In this document: piece by piece, positions 42,633 through 51,018 of the stretch | Layout of the letters: each line of letters starts with the position of its first letter | Position numbering within the stretch: the first letter of the stretch is position 1 | Source of the DNA: Bacillota bacterium | GTDB lineage: Bacteria > Bacillota > Clostridia > Lachnospirales > Bianqueaceae | Direction: 5' to 3' | Length of the DNA: 51,264 bases | NCBI GenBank assembly: GCA_017620135.1 | Contig: JAFZQZ010000099.1 | Location: 1-51,264 of the forward strand | The notes under the pieces: generated by a model | Database searches by the model: none | What the model was told of the DNA's origin: nothing | The model's input: only the letters and a program-made list of their open reading frames with translations | Program-made: the position numbers and the translations under genes

Positions 42633-43031
42633 TCACTCTTCCCGATACATGAGTCTCCAGTCAAGATCGCCTCGATCCAGCGCCAGGATCAGGATCTCCG
42701 CACTGGCCAGATTGGTCGCGACTGGGATATTGTTCGCGTCACAGTGTTTGAGAACATTGGACAGATTGGGTTCATTGTCTTTTCTGTTCTCCGGATCGCG
42801 AAGAAAGATCACCATATCGATCTGGTTATTATCGATCTGCGCGCATAACTGCTGCTCACCGAACGAACCGGAAAGCAGTTTCTGAATGGGCAGATTGGTC
42901 ACGGCTTCGATCCTCTGCCCTGTCGTACCGGTCGCCAGGAGTTTATGTTTTAACAGAATATGATGATAGGCTACACAGAGGTTTTGCATCAAAGCCTTGC
43001 GGTTATCATGAGCAATCAGACCGATATTCAT
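42633..43031 (-). CDS. mgsA: Methylglyoxal synthase-like protein with altered active site
   Basis: A 132-residue MgsA fold protein; normal MgsA makes methylglyoxal from dihydroxyacetone phosphate. LIAHD at the start (His19-Asp20 of E. coli), ATGTTGQRI (phosphate loop) and FLRDP (Asp91) are kept. The GGDQQ loop bearing catalytic Asp71 reads GEQQ, one residue short with Glu for Asp, and the HxPD segment (His98, Asp101) reads NEPN. Activity is therefore doubtful. The position between rodA and TIGR03960 is conserved in Clostridia. It overlaps rodA by four bases. Confidence 0.8.
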   Translation of the reverse strand: MNIGLIAHDNRKALMQNLCVAYHHILLKHKLLATGTTGQRIEAVTNLPIQKLLSGSFGEQQLCAQIDNNQIDMVIFLRDPENRKDNEPNLSNVLKHCDANNIPVATNLASAEILILALDRGDLDWRLMYREE

Positions 43032-44170
43032 AGAAAATACCCCCTGCTTTCTGATGTAACGTTCTCCTTTTCGATTCGAAGAACCAGTCCGACCGCCGTC
43101 ATATTGGCGATCAGAGAACTAAGACCATAACTGACGAATGGCAGCGGCAATCCGGTATTGGGCAAAACAGCTGTCGCAACGCCCATATGGACAGCCGATT
43201 GAAACGCGATCATCACAGCGGTACCGGTACAGATGATCTTTCCGAACATATCTTCCGAGTGTCCGCCGATCCATAAAATACGGATACTGAGAAACAGATA
43301 CAGAACGATCATGACCAGACATCCGACCAGGCCCAGTTCTTCTCCGACGATACCGAAAATAAAATCCGTCGTCGCGATAGGAACCAGACCGCTGTTTTGA
43401 AACAGACCTTTCCCCCAGAGACCGCCGGAACCGATCGCCATACGGGACTGAACAGTCTGATAGGCGCTTGTCAGGGCATATCTTTCCGGATAACGCCAGG
43501 CCATGATACGTTCGACCTGGTATTCATTCAGGATCCTTGGAGCATCGCTCTGCGCGTCCTGAAACAGAAAGAAAACACCGATCAGAAGGATCAGTACGAC
43601 GATCAGAATATACCATCCTGAGATGCCGGAGGCATAAAAACACGCGGCTGTCAGGGCAAAAAGGACAAGCATGGTGGACAGATCAGGTTCCTTGTAAATC
43701 AAAAATAACGGGACGAGAGCTAATACCACCAGGATGATCAGAAGCCAGAACCGATCGATCTTCGACCGTAACCGATCAAATAACGTAGCAAAGAGCAGGA
43801 TCTGCGCGACTTTCGCGATCTCTGAAGGCTGCACGGAAATATCGGTCGCGACATACAGCCACCGGTGGACCTCATCATCCTCCTCCGCGCCTGTTCCGTA
43901 AAACAACACCAATACAAGAAGGACGAGCGATCCCAGGTATAAAGGAACAGCAGCCAGTTTCAGAAGATCATAGCTGCAGTACCGGATCGCGATGATCATA
44001 CAAAGACCAAACAGAAAACCTATGAACTGACGGATCATTAAAGGATCGATATAAAAACTGTCACTTTGATAGACCCATCCGTTCGCGCTGCCGACCATAA
44101 CGATCCCCCACAGACAAAGGAGGACCATGGGAACGATCAGCAGATAACCCTTGGATTTGTGTGAATTCAA
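43028..44170 (-). CDS. rodA: Rod-shape glycosyltransferase RodA (SEDS family)
   Basis: A 380-residue SEDS peptidoglycan polymerase with ten predicted membrane segments that works with PBP2 in elongation. The start is TTG at 44168-44170, seven bases after GGAGG; a more upstream in-frame ATG would place the ribosome site inside the coding region. Signatures are RWLYVATDISVQPSEIAKVA (in part), containing the conserved QPSE, and LPFVSYGLSSLIANM, the family's C-terminal PxxSYGxS. A promoter at 44205-44233 lets it be read apart from pbp2. Confidence 0.92.
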   Translation of the reverse strand: MNSHKSKGYLLIVPMVLLCLWGIVMVGSANGWVYQSDSFYIDPLMIRQFIGFLFGLCMIIAIRYCSYDLLKLAAVPLYLGSLVLLVLVLFYGTGAEEDDEVHRWLYVATDISVQPSEIAKVAQILLFATLFDRLRSKIDRFWLLIILVVLALVPLFLIYKEPDLSTMLVLFALTAACFYASGISGWYILIVVLILLIGVFFLFQDAQSDAPRILNEYQVERIMAWRYPERYALTSAYQTVQSRMAIGSGGLWGKGLFQNSGLVPIATTDFIFGIVGEELGLVGCLVMIVLYLFLSIRILWIGGHSEDMFGKIICTGTAVMIAFQSAVHMGVATAVLPNTGLPLPFVSYGLSSLIANMTAVGLVLRIEKENVTSESRGYFL

Positions 44171-44204
44171 CAAATATCCTCCACAAATACACATAGATGT
44201 ATTG

Positions 44205-44233
44205 ATTTTACCTTATATGTCAAGGTGTGTCAA
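44205..44233 (-). promoter_or_regulatory. Internal promoter of rodA
   Basis: On the minus strand: TTGACA (44228-44233), 17 bp, TAAAAT (44205-44210). The -35 lies in the last codons of pbp2. Confidence 0.7.
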
Positions 44234-46901
44234 GAAAAATCCCATAATATGATTGGACAACATCCACAAAAACCGGAATCGCGTTATGAGAACCTCCACC
44301 AAAGGGAATCATGGCTGTCACGACGATTTTCGGATCTTCAATGGTGGTATAACCGGTGAAAAGAGAATGGTCGGGACGATCTTCCGCTTCCTGGACAGTT
44401 CCGGTCTTTCCTGCCGCGTGAATATTCAGTTTTTCCAGGACCTCGAACTCTTCTTTGTGTTCGTCCGTCACGACCAGCCGCATGCCGGCTTTGACGATAC
44501 GAAGCGTGTTATCACTGATCTCCGTTTCGTGATCGATCTCTCCCTGCGCGCGATACAGCGTTTTTCCGTTCGGGCTTTTGACTTCATCGACGAGATAGAG
44601 GTTGTAGACGGTGCCGCCGTTGGTCAGGGTACAGGTATATCGATTGATATTCGCGGCAGAAAACGCGTTTGTTCCCTGGCCGATCGAAGATCGGACCGCG
44701 TCGATGGTGGATGTAGTCGGAACCGTCTCTCCTATTTCTATCTGTGTCGGCGTCGCAAGTCCGAGGATCTTGGCATAGTTTGCCATTTTCTTCAGTCCGA
44801 TATCGTCATCGAACTGATGGTTCTGATCCGGCTCGCTCAGGAGATAACCGAGCTGATAGAAAAAGTAGTTGCAGGAATGATCCAGCGCCTGCGCGACCGT
44901 AATATCTCCGTGGCTGACGGAAGACCAGCAGGCCGGATGATCCGCGCTGTTGACATAAGGAAACGTGTAATCGTCATGGATCTTTGTTTTTTCGTCGATC
45001 ACGCCGAGTTCCAGCGCGGTGATCGCTGTGCACATCTTGTATGTGGAACCGATCGCACGGGACTCGAATACCGCACGGAAAGAAAGGGGCCCGGTCACGT
45101 CAAGGACGATCTGATTGTAATAATCATCATCAGTCATAAAACGCATCGGATCATAGGAAGGATAACTGACGATCGAAAGGATCTCTCCGGAGAAAGGATC
45201 ACTGACGACGACGGAACCGCTGCAGGGATCCAGCGCGATCTGCTGAGGCGTCAGCTGCCCTTCCCTGATCTTCGAAAGGATCAGTTCTTTTGCCGTAATC
45301 TCTTCATTCTGAAGCTTTGTCAAAAGACCGTCTGTATCGATCAGGATCTGCTGTTCATACAGAAGGAGGATCATTTCATTCTCAAAAAACCATCCGTCCT
45401 GGATCATACGCTGGCAAACCAGCAGTCTGTATGCTTCTGAAGCACTCAATTCCTTGATCTCGAACTCTACGATTTTTTCTATCAGGGTCTCCTTGGGAAT
45501 ATCCGAATTCAGTCCGAAATCATCCAGCGGGATATACTGATGATCGAGCGCGTGAGAAAAAAGATCATAGGCACCTTTCTCTCCCGCTGCGTACGGTTCA
45601 TAGAACGCATCGTCCTTCTGATACTGATAAGACAGTCTGCCTTCGTCCCGCATGTTGGTGATCATCAGATCGTAGATGGCCTTGAGTGTTTCGGAATATG
45701 CCTTGACAGGAAGGTTTTCCATGATTGCATCCGTCAGTTCTTCCGCGAATGTCTGAGCCGCGTCATCAGCTGTTTCCCGGTAGCTGGTCATCCAGAATTC
45801 ACCGGAAGACAGCATCTTTTCCGTGAATATCCGATTCCCGATCATCGAAGCGAATACATCACGAAGCGTGTACGATTCAAACGGTTCCTTGGATTCTGAT
45901 TCGATTTTCGCGATAAGAAGCTGCCGGATCTGCTTCTCCAGCGCCAGATACGTTTGTTCCTGAAAATCACGGTCGATCGTCAGATAAACATCGTTTCCTT
46001 CCGCGAGTGTCTGTTCATAGGCCTGTTCAATCCCGTTCTTTCCCACGACCGCGTTGGGAGGATACTCCAGTCCCATGTCGGCGTATTCCTCGATCTCCTC
46101 TTCGGAGATACGTCCGACGTAACCGACGATATGAGCGAACAGATATCCTTCCGGATAGATCCTTTCATACTCTTTCTGGGCAAAGAAACCTTTATAAAGG
46201 TCCGGTCTTTCGAGGATCCTTACCATCATTTCTTCAGGAATATCGATGGCGAGGCGGATCGGGATCTCCGGATCAAAACGACCGGAAAAGACAGCGTAAT
46301 AAACACTGCAAAGCCGGACGGCAAGTTCCATATCATCCGTCGGCGCAAAACCGAACGTCTCTTCATACAGATGCATAAACGCGTCTTTTGCGTTAGTTCG
46401 CCTCTGTTCTTCCGTCAGCTCATCACGGCTGGTATTATAGACTTCCGCAAGAAAATTCCAGTGATTGATCTCGTTGTAGCGTTCATCGAAGGCCGGATGA
46501 AAACTGAAGCCGTCTTTCTCAGAATAAAGGAGCGGGAAGACCTGATCGATCGAAAAATCCATCTGATAACGGCTGAAAAGATCCATCAGTTCAGTAAGGG
46601 AAGCCGCGAGATTTTCGTTTTCCGCGGCCGGAATATAGAATAAAGAATCATGTTCCACGTTGAGCGCGAGAGGATTCCCGTTTCGATCATAGATACTGCC
46701 CCGTGGGACCGTCTTTGTGATCTGATAGGACTGAGTCTCTTTTTTCTGTTCAGAGGCAAGTTCCACATAGTGATCCCTGTCTTTGATCTGGATCCGATAA
46801 AGAGAGACCAGGATACCGGCAAAAAGCGCGATGAGGATCAGACTGATCCACATGATCCGATCTGTCAGTACCTGAAAAAGGCGGATCAATAATTCTTTCA
46901 T
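44220..46901 (-). CDS. mrdA: Penicillin-binding protein 2 (elongation transpeptidase) with a large insertion
   Basis: An 893-residue class B PBP that crosslinks side-wall peptidoglycan with RodA. The ATG at 46901 follows AAAGGAGG and overlaps the mreD stop. Residues 17-36 form the membrane anchor; VPRGSIYDRNG (65-75) starts the PBP dimerisation domain. Transpeptidase motifs are STYK (S619, K622), SCN (676-678) and KTG (832-834). Between LTIDRDFQEQTYLALEK (to 323) and SGSVVVSDPFSGEILS (from 561) lies about 230 residues of mostly helical, acidic sequence that ordinary PBP2 lacks. Confidence 0.9.
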   Translation of the reverse strand: MKELLIRLFQVLTDRIMWISLILIALFAGILVSLYRIQIKDRDHYVELASEQKKETQSYQITKTVPRGSIYDRNGNPLALNVEHDSLFYIPAAENENLAASLTELMDLFSRYQMDFSIDQVFPLLYSEKDGFSFHPAFDERYNEINHWNFLAEVYNTSRDELTEEQRRTNAKDAFMHLYEETFGFAPTDDMELAVRLCSVYYAVFSGRFDPEIPIRLAIDIPEEMMVRILERPDLYKGFFAQKEYERIYPEGYLFAHIVGYVGRISEEEIEEYADMGLEYPPNAVVGKNGIEQAYEQTLAEGNDVYLTIDRDFQEQTYLALEKQIRQLLIAKIESESKEPFESYTLRDVFASMIGNRIFTEKMLSSGEFWMTSYRETADDAAQTFAEELTDAIMENLPVKAYSETLKAIYDLMITNMRDEGRLSYQYQKDDAFYEPYAAGEKGAYDLFSHALDHQYIPLDDFGLNSDIPKETLIEKIVEFEIKELSASEAYRLLVCQRMIQDGWFFENEMILLLYEQQILIDTDGLLTKLQNEEITAKELILSKIREGQLTPQQIALDPCSGSVVVSDPFSGEILSIVSYPSYDPMRFMTDDDYYNQIVLDVTGPLSFRAVFESRAIGSTYKMCTAITALELGVIDEKTKIHDDYTFPYVNSADHPACWSSVSHGDITVAQALDHSCNYFFYQLGYLLSEPDQNHQFDDDIGLKKMANYAKILGLATPTQIEIGETVPTTSTIDAVRSSIGQGTNAFSAANINRYTCTLTNGGTVYNLYLVDEVKSPNGKTLYRAQGEIDHETEISDNTLRIVKAGMRLVVTDEHKEEFEVLEKLNIHAAGKTGTVQEAEDRPDHSLFTGYTTIEDPKIVVTAMIPFGGGSHNAIPVFVDVVQSYYGIFLDTP

Positions 46902-47416
46902 ACGATCCTCCTTTGGACTTTTCTGCGTCTGAGCCGCCCGAAAAGAATGTGAAGGCCATAATAGATGGCATAGATCGGGACAGAGAGAACGGCTGTATAC
47001 AGAAGTTCCGGTAAAACATACCATCGAAGACCGGTTAGAAAGCCGATCTGTCCCGGAGCGACCCGGAAAATCAGAAGCTGAAGAATACCCAGGATCAGGG
47101 TCGCGGCCGAAGCGATCAGACTGGGAAACAGGAGTCTGGAATGATCGACATCGACTGCCAGTATTCCGCTCACTGTTCCCAGCAGCAAATAAACAAGACC
47201 AAACAGACCGATCAACCGGCCGAAGAGAATATCCTGCATGAGACCGATCAACAGCCCTGTGATCAGAGCTTTATCTTTACCGTTCATAAAACCGACATAG
47301 ACTACCCAGACAGCCACCAGATTGGGTATGACTCCAAGAATGGAAAAATGATGCATCCAGGTAGCCTGCGAGATCAGGATCAAAAGCCCGACCAGACAAT
47401 CGATGATCGTGGTCAC
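46898..47416 (-). CDS. mreD: Rod shape-determining protein MreD
   Basis: A 172-residue integral membrane protein with about five membrane segments, linking MreC and the elongation complex. It has FMNGKDKALITGLLIGLMQDILFGRLIG (in part), the conserved GxxxGLxxD pattern of MreD. The start is GTG at 47414-47416, overlapping the mreC stop and following AAAGGAG. The stop overlaps the pbp2 start by four bases. Confidence 0.88.
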   Translation of the reverse strand: MTTIIDCLVGLLILISQATWMHHFSILGVIPNLVAVWVVYVGFMNGKDKALITGLLIGLMQDILFGRLIGLFGLVYLLLGTVSGILAVDVDHSRLLFPSLIASAATLILGILQLLIFRVAPGQIGFLTGLRWYVLPELLYTAVLSVPIYAIYYGLHILFGRLRRRKVQRRIV

Positions 47417-48279
47417 GGCTCCTGCTCCTTTGGCATCGTGTTTTGCTTCACCTCGGTCAGGATCAGTACCATATCGACCTGGGAAAGGTCGACCGTTGGT
47501 TTGACATAGGCGATATAAACACCGTCGGCTTCGCCGATCTTTGTGACATAACCGATAGAAAGACCCGGCGGATAGACATCGCTGAGCGATGAAGTCACGA
47601 TCTCGTCTCCTACAGCGATATCCGAGCAGGATTCGTCCAGTTCGATCTTCAGATAACTTTCCTCGATCACCCGCCCGGTGGATGTAAGGATAAGGCCGGA
47701 ACCGTTTACCTTGACAAGTGCCCCGCCCGGTCGGTTGATCTGTCCGAAAACGACACTGTCTGAAGCGATGATCGAAGTGATCTCACAGCATGAATCATAT
47801 ACGGTCGAGACATAACCGAGCAGGCCACCACCCGCGGTGACCGGCATATATGATTGAATACCATCCAGTCTTCCCCGATCCACGATCAGAAGATCATAAT
47901 AATTGCTGGGAGAAAGACCGATCACGTCTGCCGCGATCTGAGGATAACTTCGCAGATCGGAATTCATCTGATAGAGTTCTTCCAGTTCTCTGGCCCGTCT
48001 GTTCTGAGATTGAAGAAGACGGTTTTCCTGTTCCAGCTCTTCGATCCGTTTGTTCAGTACCTGGATCTCTTCCAGGAGAGCCGACCTTGAAGACGGTCCT
48101 CTGAGATGATCATCCAGCCACTCGCCAAAATCTGAAAAAGCACCGGATACAGGAGAAAAGACGGTACCAAGTCCTGACCGGACGAACAGAAATCTTCTGC
48201 CGAGAATGCCGGTAAGAACAAGCAGAACTACACACAGGGCGATCCCGATCCAAAGCTTACGGTTCTTCTTTGGTGACAT
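47413..48279 (-). CDS. mreC: Rod shape-determining protein MreC
   Basis: A 288-residue extracytoplasmic scaffold of the elongasome. There is one N-terminal membrane anchor (10-29), a coiled coil at about 66-105 (ELEQENRLLQSQNRRARELEEL), and two beta-barrel domains with VIGLSPSNYYDLLIVDRGRLDGI (in part) and GDEIVTSSLSDVYPPGLSIGYV (in part), the family signatures. It starts 11 bp after mreB with a weak ribosome site. Confidence 0.92.
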   Translation of the reverse strand: MSPKKNRKLWIGIALCVVLLVLTGILGRRFLFVRSGLGTVFSPVSGAFSDFGEWLDDHLRGPSSRSALLEEIQVLNKRIEELEQENRLLQSQNRRARELEELYQMNSDLRSYPQIAADVIGLSPSNYYDLLIVDRGRLDGIQSYMPVTAGGGLLGYVSTVYDSCCEITSIIASDSVVFGQINRPGGALVKVNGSGLILTSTGRVIEESYLKIELDESCSDIAVGDEIVTSSLSDVYPPGLSIGYVTKIGEADGVYIAYVKPTVDLSQVDMVLILTEVKQNTMPKEQEP

Positions 48280-48289
48280 GTGTGATTGA

Positions 48290-49321
48290 TTACTCCATTG
48301 ATTTCATTCTGACGGGCAACAGGATATGCTGAAACTGATCGGGGGCCTCCAGGACCATACCGGTCCCTCTGACGACGCATTCCAGCGGATCTTCCGCTAT
48401 CTCAACATGAAGACCTGTCGCTTTTTCTATCATCGTCGGAAGTCCTTTCAGCATCGCGCCGCCGCCGGTCAGATAAATCCCATGATCATAGATATCTGCC
48501 GCAAGTTCGGGCGGCGTCAGTTCCAGTGTAGAAAGGATCGCGTCGATGATCTCACGGATCGGTGCGTAAATGGCTTCCGCGATCTGGAAATTGGTCACTT
48601 CCATGGTCTTTGGCATTCCGTTTAACGCATCCCGTCCTTTGATCGTCATTTTTTCTTCGATCGTCTTGTCATCCACATAAGCGGATCCGATCGAGATCTT
48701 GACCTGCTCGGCTGTTCTCTCTCCGATCAGCATACCGCCGGCTTTCTGAAGATAGGATTCGATGGCATGATCGACAGCGTCACCGGCAACGCGCAGGGAG
48801 CGGCTGCAAACGATACCTCCGAGAGAGATCACCGCTACCTCGGTGGTCCCTCCGCCGATATCCACTACCATGGAGCCTTCCGGTCTTTCGACCGGCAGTC
48901 CCGCGCCGACCGCCGCAGCCATAGGCTCTTCGATCAGATAGGTCCCGCGTTCATTGGTCCCGGCTTTCAGCGCGATATCCATAAGCGCCCTCTTCTCCAC
49001 TTCCGTGACGCCATAAGGTACACAGATGACAAGATCCGGTTTGAATAAGAAACCCTGCTTGATCACTTTATGAATAAAGTATTCCAGCATGGCACGTGTG
49101 GCCTGATAATCAGCGATCACACCATCCTTCATGGGACGAACAGCTTCGATATTCTCCGGTGTCCGGCCGATCATCTGCTTGGCTTCCTCACCGACCGCCA
49201 GTACTTCATGTGTTTCTTTATTGACCGCGACTACGGATGGTTCATCGATGACGATACCGACACCTTTATAATAAACCAGTGTATTCGCTGTCCCCAGATC
49301 GATCGCAAGTCCCCGTTTCAC
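48290..49321 (-). CDS. mreB: Rod shape-determining protein MreB
   Basis: A 343-residue bacterial actin that guides side-wall synthesis. Nucleotide motifs are AIDLGTANT at the start, VVDIGGGTTEVAVIS (phosphate 2) and LTGGGAMLKGL (adenosine). PMKDGVIADY and CVPYGVTEVEKRAL are typical of MreB. The start is GTG at 49319-49321, nine bases after GGAGG. Its first 56 bases overlap the end of radC in another frame. It begins the mreB-mreC-mreD-pbp2 set. Confidence 0.95.
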   Translation of the reverse strand: MKRGLAIDLGTANTLVYYKGVGIVIDEPSVVAVNKETHEVLAVGEEAKQMIGRTPENIEAVRPMKDGVIADYQATRAMLEYFIHKVIKQGFLFKPDLVICVPYGVTEVEKRALMDIALKAGTNERGTYLIEEPMAAAVGAGLPVERPEGSMVVDIGGGTTEVAVISLGGIVCSRSLRVAGDAVDHAIESYLQKAGGMLIGERTAEQVKISIGSAYVDDKTIEEKMTIKGRDALNGMPKTMEVTNFQIAEAIYAPIREIIDAILSTLELTPPELAADIYDHGIYLTGGGAMLKGLPTMIEKATGLHVEIAEDPLECVVRGTGMVLEAPDQFQHILLPVRMKSME

Positions 49322-50045
49322 CTTCTGTATCCTCCTGTAATATCTTTCCGTCCTCCGCGAACGAATAATAAGTCTTATCTCCGATAATAATATGATCTGC
49401 CAGCGGTATATTCATGATCTGTCCCGCTTCTTCCAGATGGTATGTAAGCTCACAGTCCGCACGGCTCGGCCGCGGATCGCCGCTCGGATGATTGTGCAGC
49501 AGTACAAATTTGTATGCGCCGCATTCAAGACCTTTTTTAAATACCTGGCTGAAATCCACCAGAACGGTGTGCAAACTCCCATATCCCAGGAACTGTTCAG
49601 CGATCATCGCGTTTTTGACGTTGAAATAACAGGCCCACGCACACTCTCGCTGTGAGAAGCGCATCGTATCCATATAGATATCAGCTACATCCTGTGTGGT
49701 GAGCCCTTTGCGGTCGGCGATCATCCTTCCGCTGATCCGTTTCGCGATCTCCAGGACTGCCTGGATCTCGATCGCCTTCACACGTCCGATACCGCGAAAT
49801 TCACGAAGCGACGTGAGCGGCATCTGGGTCAGGGCGATCAGCGGATCCTGATCGTATTTGTTGAGTTCTCCCAGGATCCGGGTGGAAAGCGTGACGGAAG
49901 ATTCGCCGGCTGTCCCGCTTTTCAGAATGATCGCGAGCAGCTGTGCGTCTATCAGTACTTCTGCTCCCCGCTTTTCCAGGATCTCATAAGGACGTTCGGA
50001 AAGCGGGAGATCTTTGATCGTCAGATCGTGTTTCTTTTGTTTCAT
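49266..50045 (-). CDS. radC: RadC family JAMM-domain protein
   Basis: A 259-residue protein. A helix-hairpin-helix part (LREFRGIGRVKAIEIQA, about 84-100) precedes the JAMM/MPN metalloprotease-like domain with HNHPSGDPRPSRAD. The cellular role of RadC is unsettled despite its old repair label. AAGGAGG precedes the ATG. The last 18 or so codons run into mreB, giving an unusually acidic tail (EDTEGETGTCDRSGDSE); radC before mreB is a common Bacillota order. Confidence 0.93.
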   Translation of the reverse strand: MKQKKHDLTIKDLPLSERPYEILEKRGAEVLIDAQLLAIILKSGTAGESSVTLSTRILGELNKYDQDPLIALTQMPLTSLREFRGIGRVKAIEIQAVLEIAKRISGRMIADRKGLTTQDVADIYMDTMRFSQRECAWACYFNVKNAMIAEQFLGYGSLHTVLVDFSQVFKKGLECGAYKFVLLHNHPSGDPRPSRADCELTYHLEEAGQIMNIPLADHIIIGDKTYYSFAEDGKILQEDTEGETGTCDRSGDSEYTGLL

Positions 50046-50100
50046 ATTTGCCTCCTTGATAAAACGTGAGTCTATCAGAAGGCGGTACAGGCTTTGAACT

Positions 50101-51018
50101 TTATATTTTTCTCATACCGTATACACGAGGGAGCAGCAAACGGTCCAGCGGATATCTGGAAAGATCCATGAGCAAAACCGCGAAGCAGATCCCCTCAGGG
50201 AAACCGGTATATTTTCTGATCAGGATCGTCAGGACCCCACAGAGAAGTCCATAGATCCATTTTCCCGCAGGCAGCATGGGAGAGGTAGTCGGATCCGTTG
50301 CCACGAAGAAAGCGGCGAACATAATACCTCCTGTGACAAGCTGATACAGGCCATCCATTCCAAGCGCATAACTGAGGATGAAAGACGAAGCCAGATAGGC
50401 AAGCGGTATCCTGAAATCGATGACTCCGCGTACGATCAGGTATCCTCCGCTAAGTAAGATGAGCAAGGAGGATGTCTCGCCGATCGAACCGGGAATGACA
50501 CCCAGAAAACAGGACATCAGACCGGGAAGCAGTTTCACGTTTTCAGTCATGGCGAAAAGCGGGGTCGGAACACTGACCGCGTCGATCTCGAATGCCCGCA
50601 TGATCCCAGGGAAAACGAGCATCATCAGACATCTGGAGAACAAGGCGGGATTAAACGGGTTTCTTCCTATTCCGCCAAATGCCTGCTTTATAACTGTAAT
50701 GGCGATCACAGGTCCCAGGACCGGGATCCACCAGGAGACTGTAACAGGCAGCATCAACGCGAAGATAAGACCTGTGACGACGGCGCTGAAATCCCCGATC
50801 GTTATTTTTCTGTGAAGAAGAAACTCAAAAGCAAATTCGGAAAGCACAGCGCTCAGGACGGAAAGCGTCACGATCAGTAAAACACGGACGCCAAAATAAA
50901 CAGTCGCGAAAATGACCAGCGGGATCAGCGCAAAGAGGACGTCCCGCATCATGGACGATGTCGTCCTTGGATTTCGGATATGCGGCGCTTTTGACGGATA
51001 CAGAACACCAATACTCAT
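50101..51018 (-). CDS. rnfD: Rnf complex subunit RnfD
   Basis: A 305-residue membrane subunit of the ferredoxin:NAD oxidoreductase that pumps Na+ or H+. It has about nine membrane segments, with AFGGIGRNPFNPALFSR and ATDPTTSPMLPAGKWIYG (in part) as family signatures. The covalent-FMN threonine motif, usually SGATP, reads SVPTP here with the Thr kept. GGAGGAG precedes the ATG, which overlaps the rnfC stop. The next Rnf genes do not follow: 55 bp later comes radC, so rnfG, E, A and B must lie elsewhere, or the complex is incomplete. Confidence 0.9.
   Translation of the reverse strand: MSIGVLYPSKAPHIRNPRTTSSMMRDVLFALIPLVIFATVYFGVRVLLIVTLSVLSAVLSEFAFEFLLHRKITIGDFSAVVTGLIFALMLPVTVSWWIPVLGPVIAITVIKQAFGGIGRNPFNPALFSRCLMMLVFPGIMRAFEIDAVSVPTPLFAMTENVKLLPGLMSCFLGVIPGSIGETSSLLILLSGGYLIVRGVIDFRIPLAYLASSFILSYALGMDGLYQLVTGGIMFAAFFVATDPTTSPMLPAGKWIYGLLCGVLTILIRKYTGFPEGICFAVLLMDLSRYPLDRLLLPRVYGMRKI

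Noticed and set aside
44253-45440. 395-codon open frame opposite pbp2
   Set aside because: Antisense shadow of a clearly coding gene with intact catalytic motifs.
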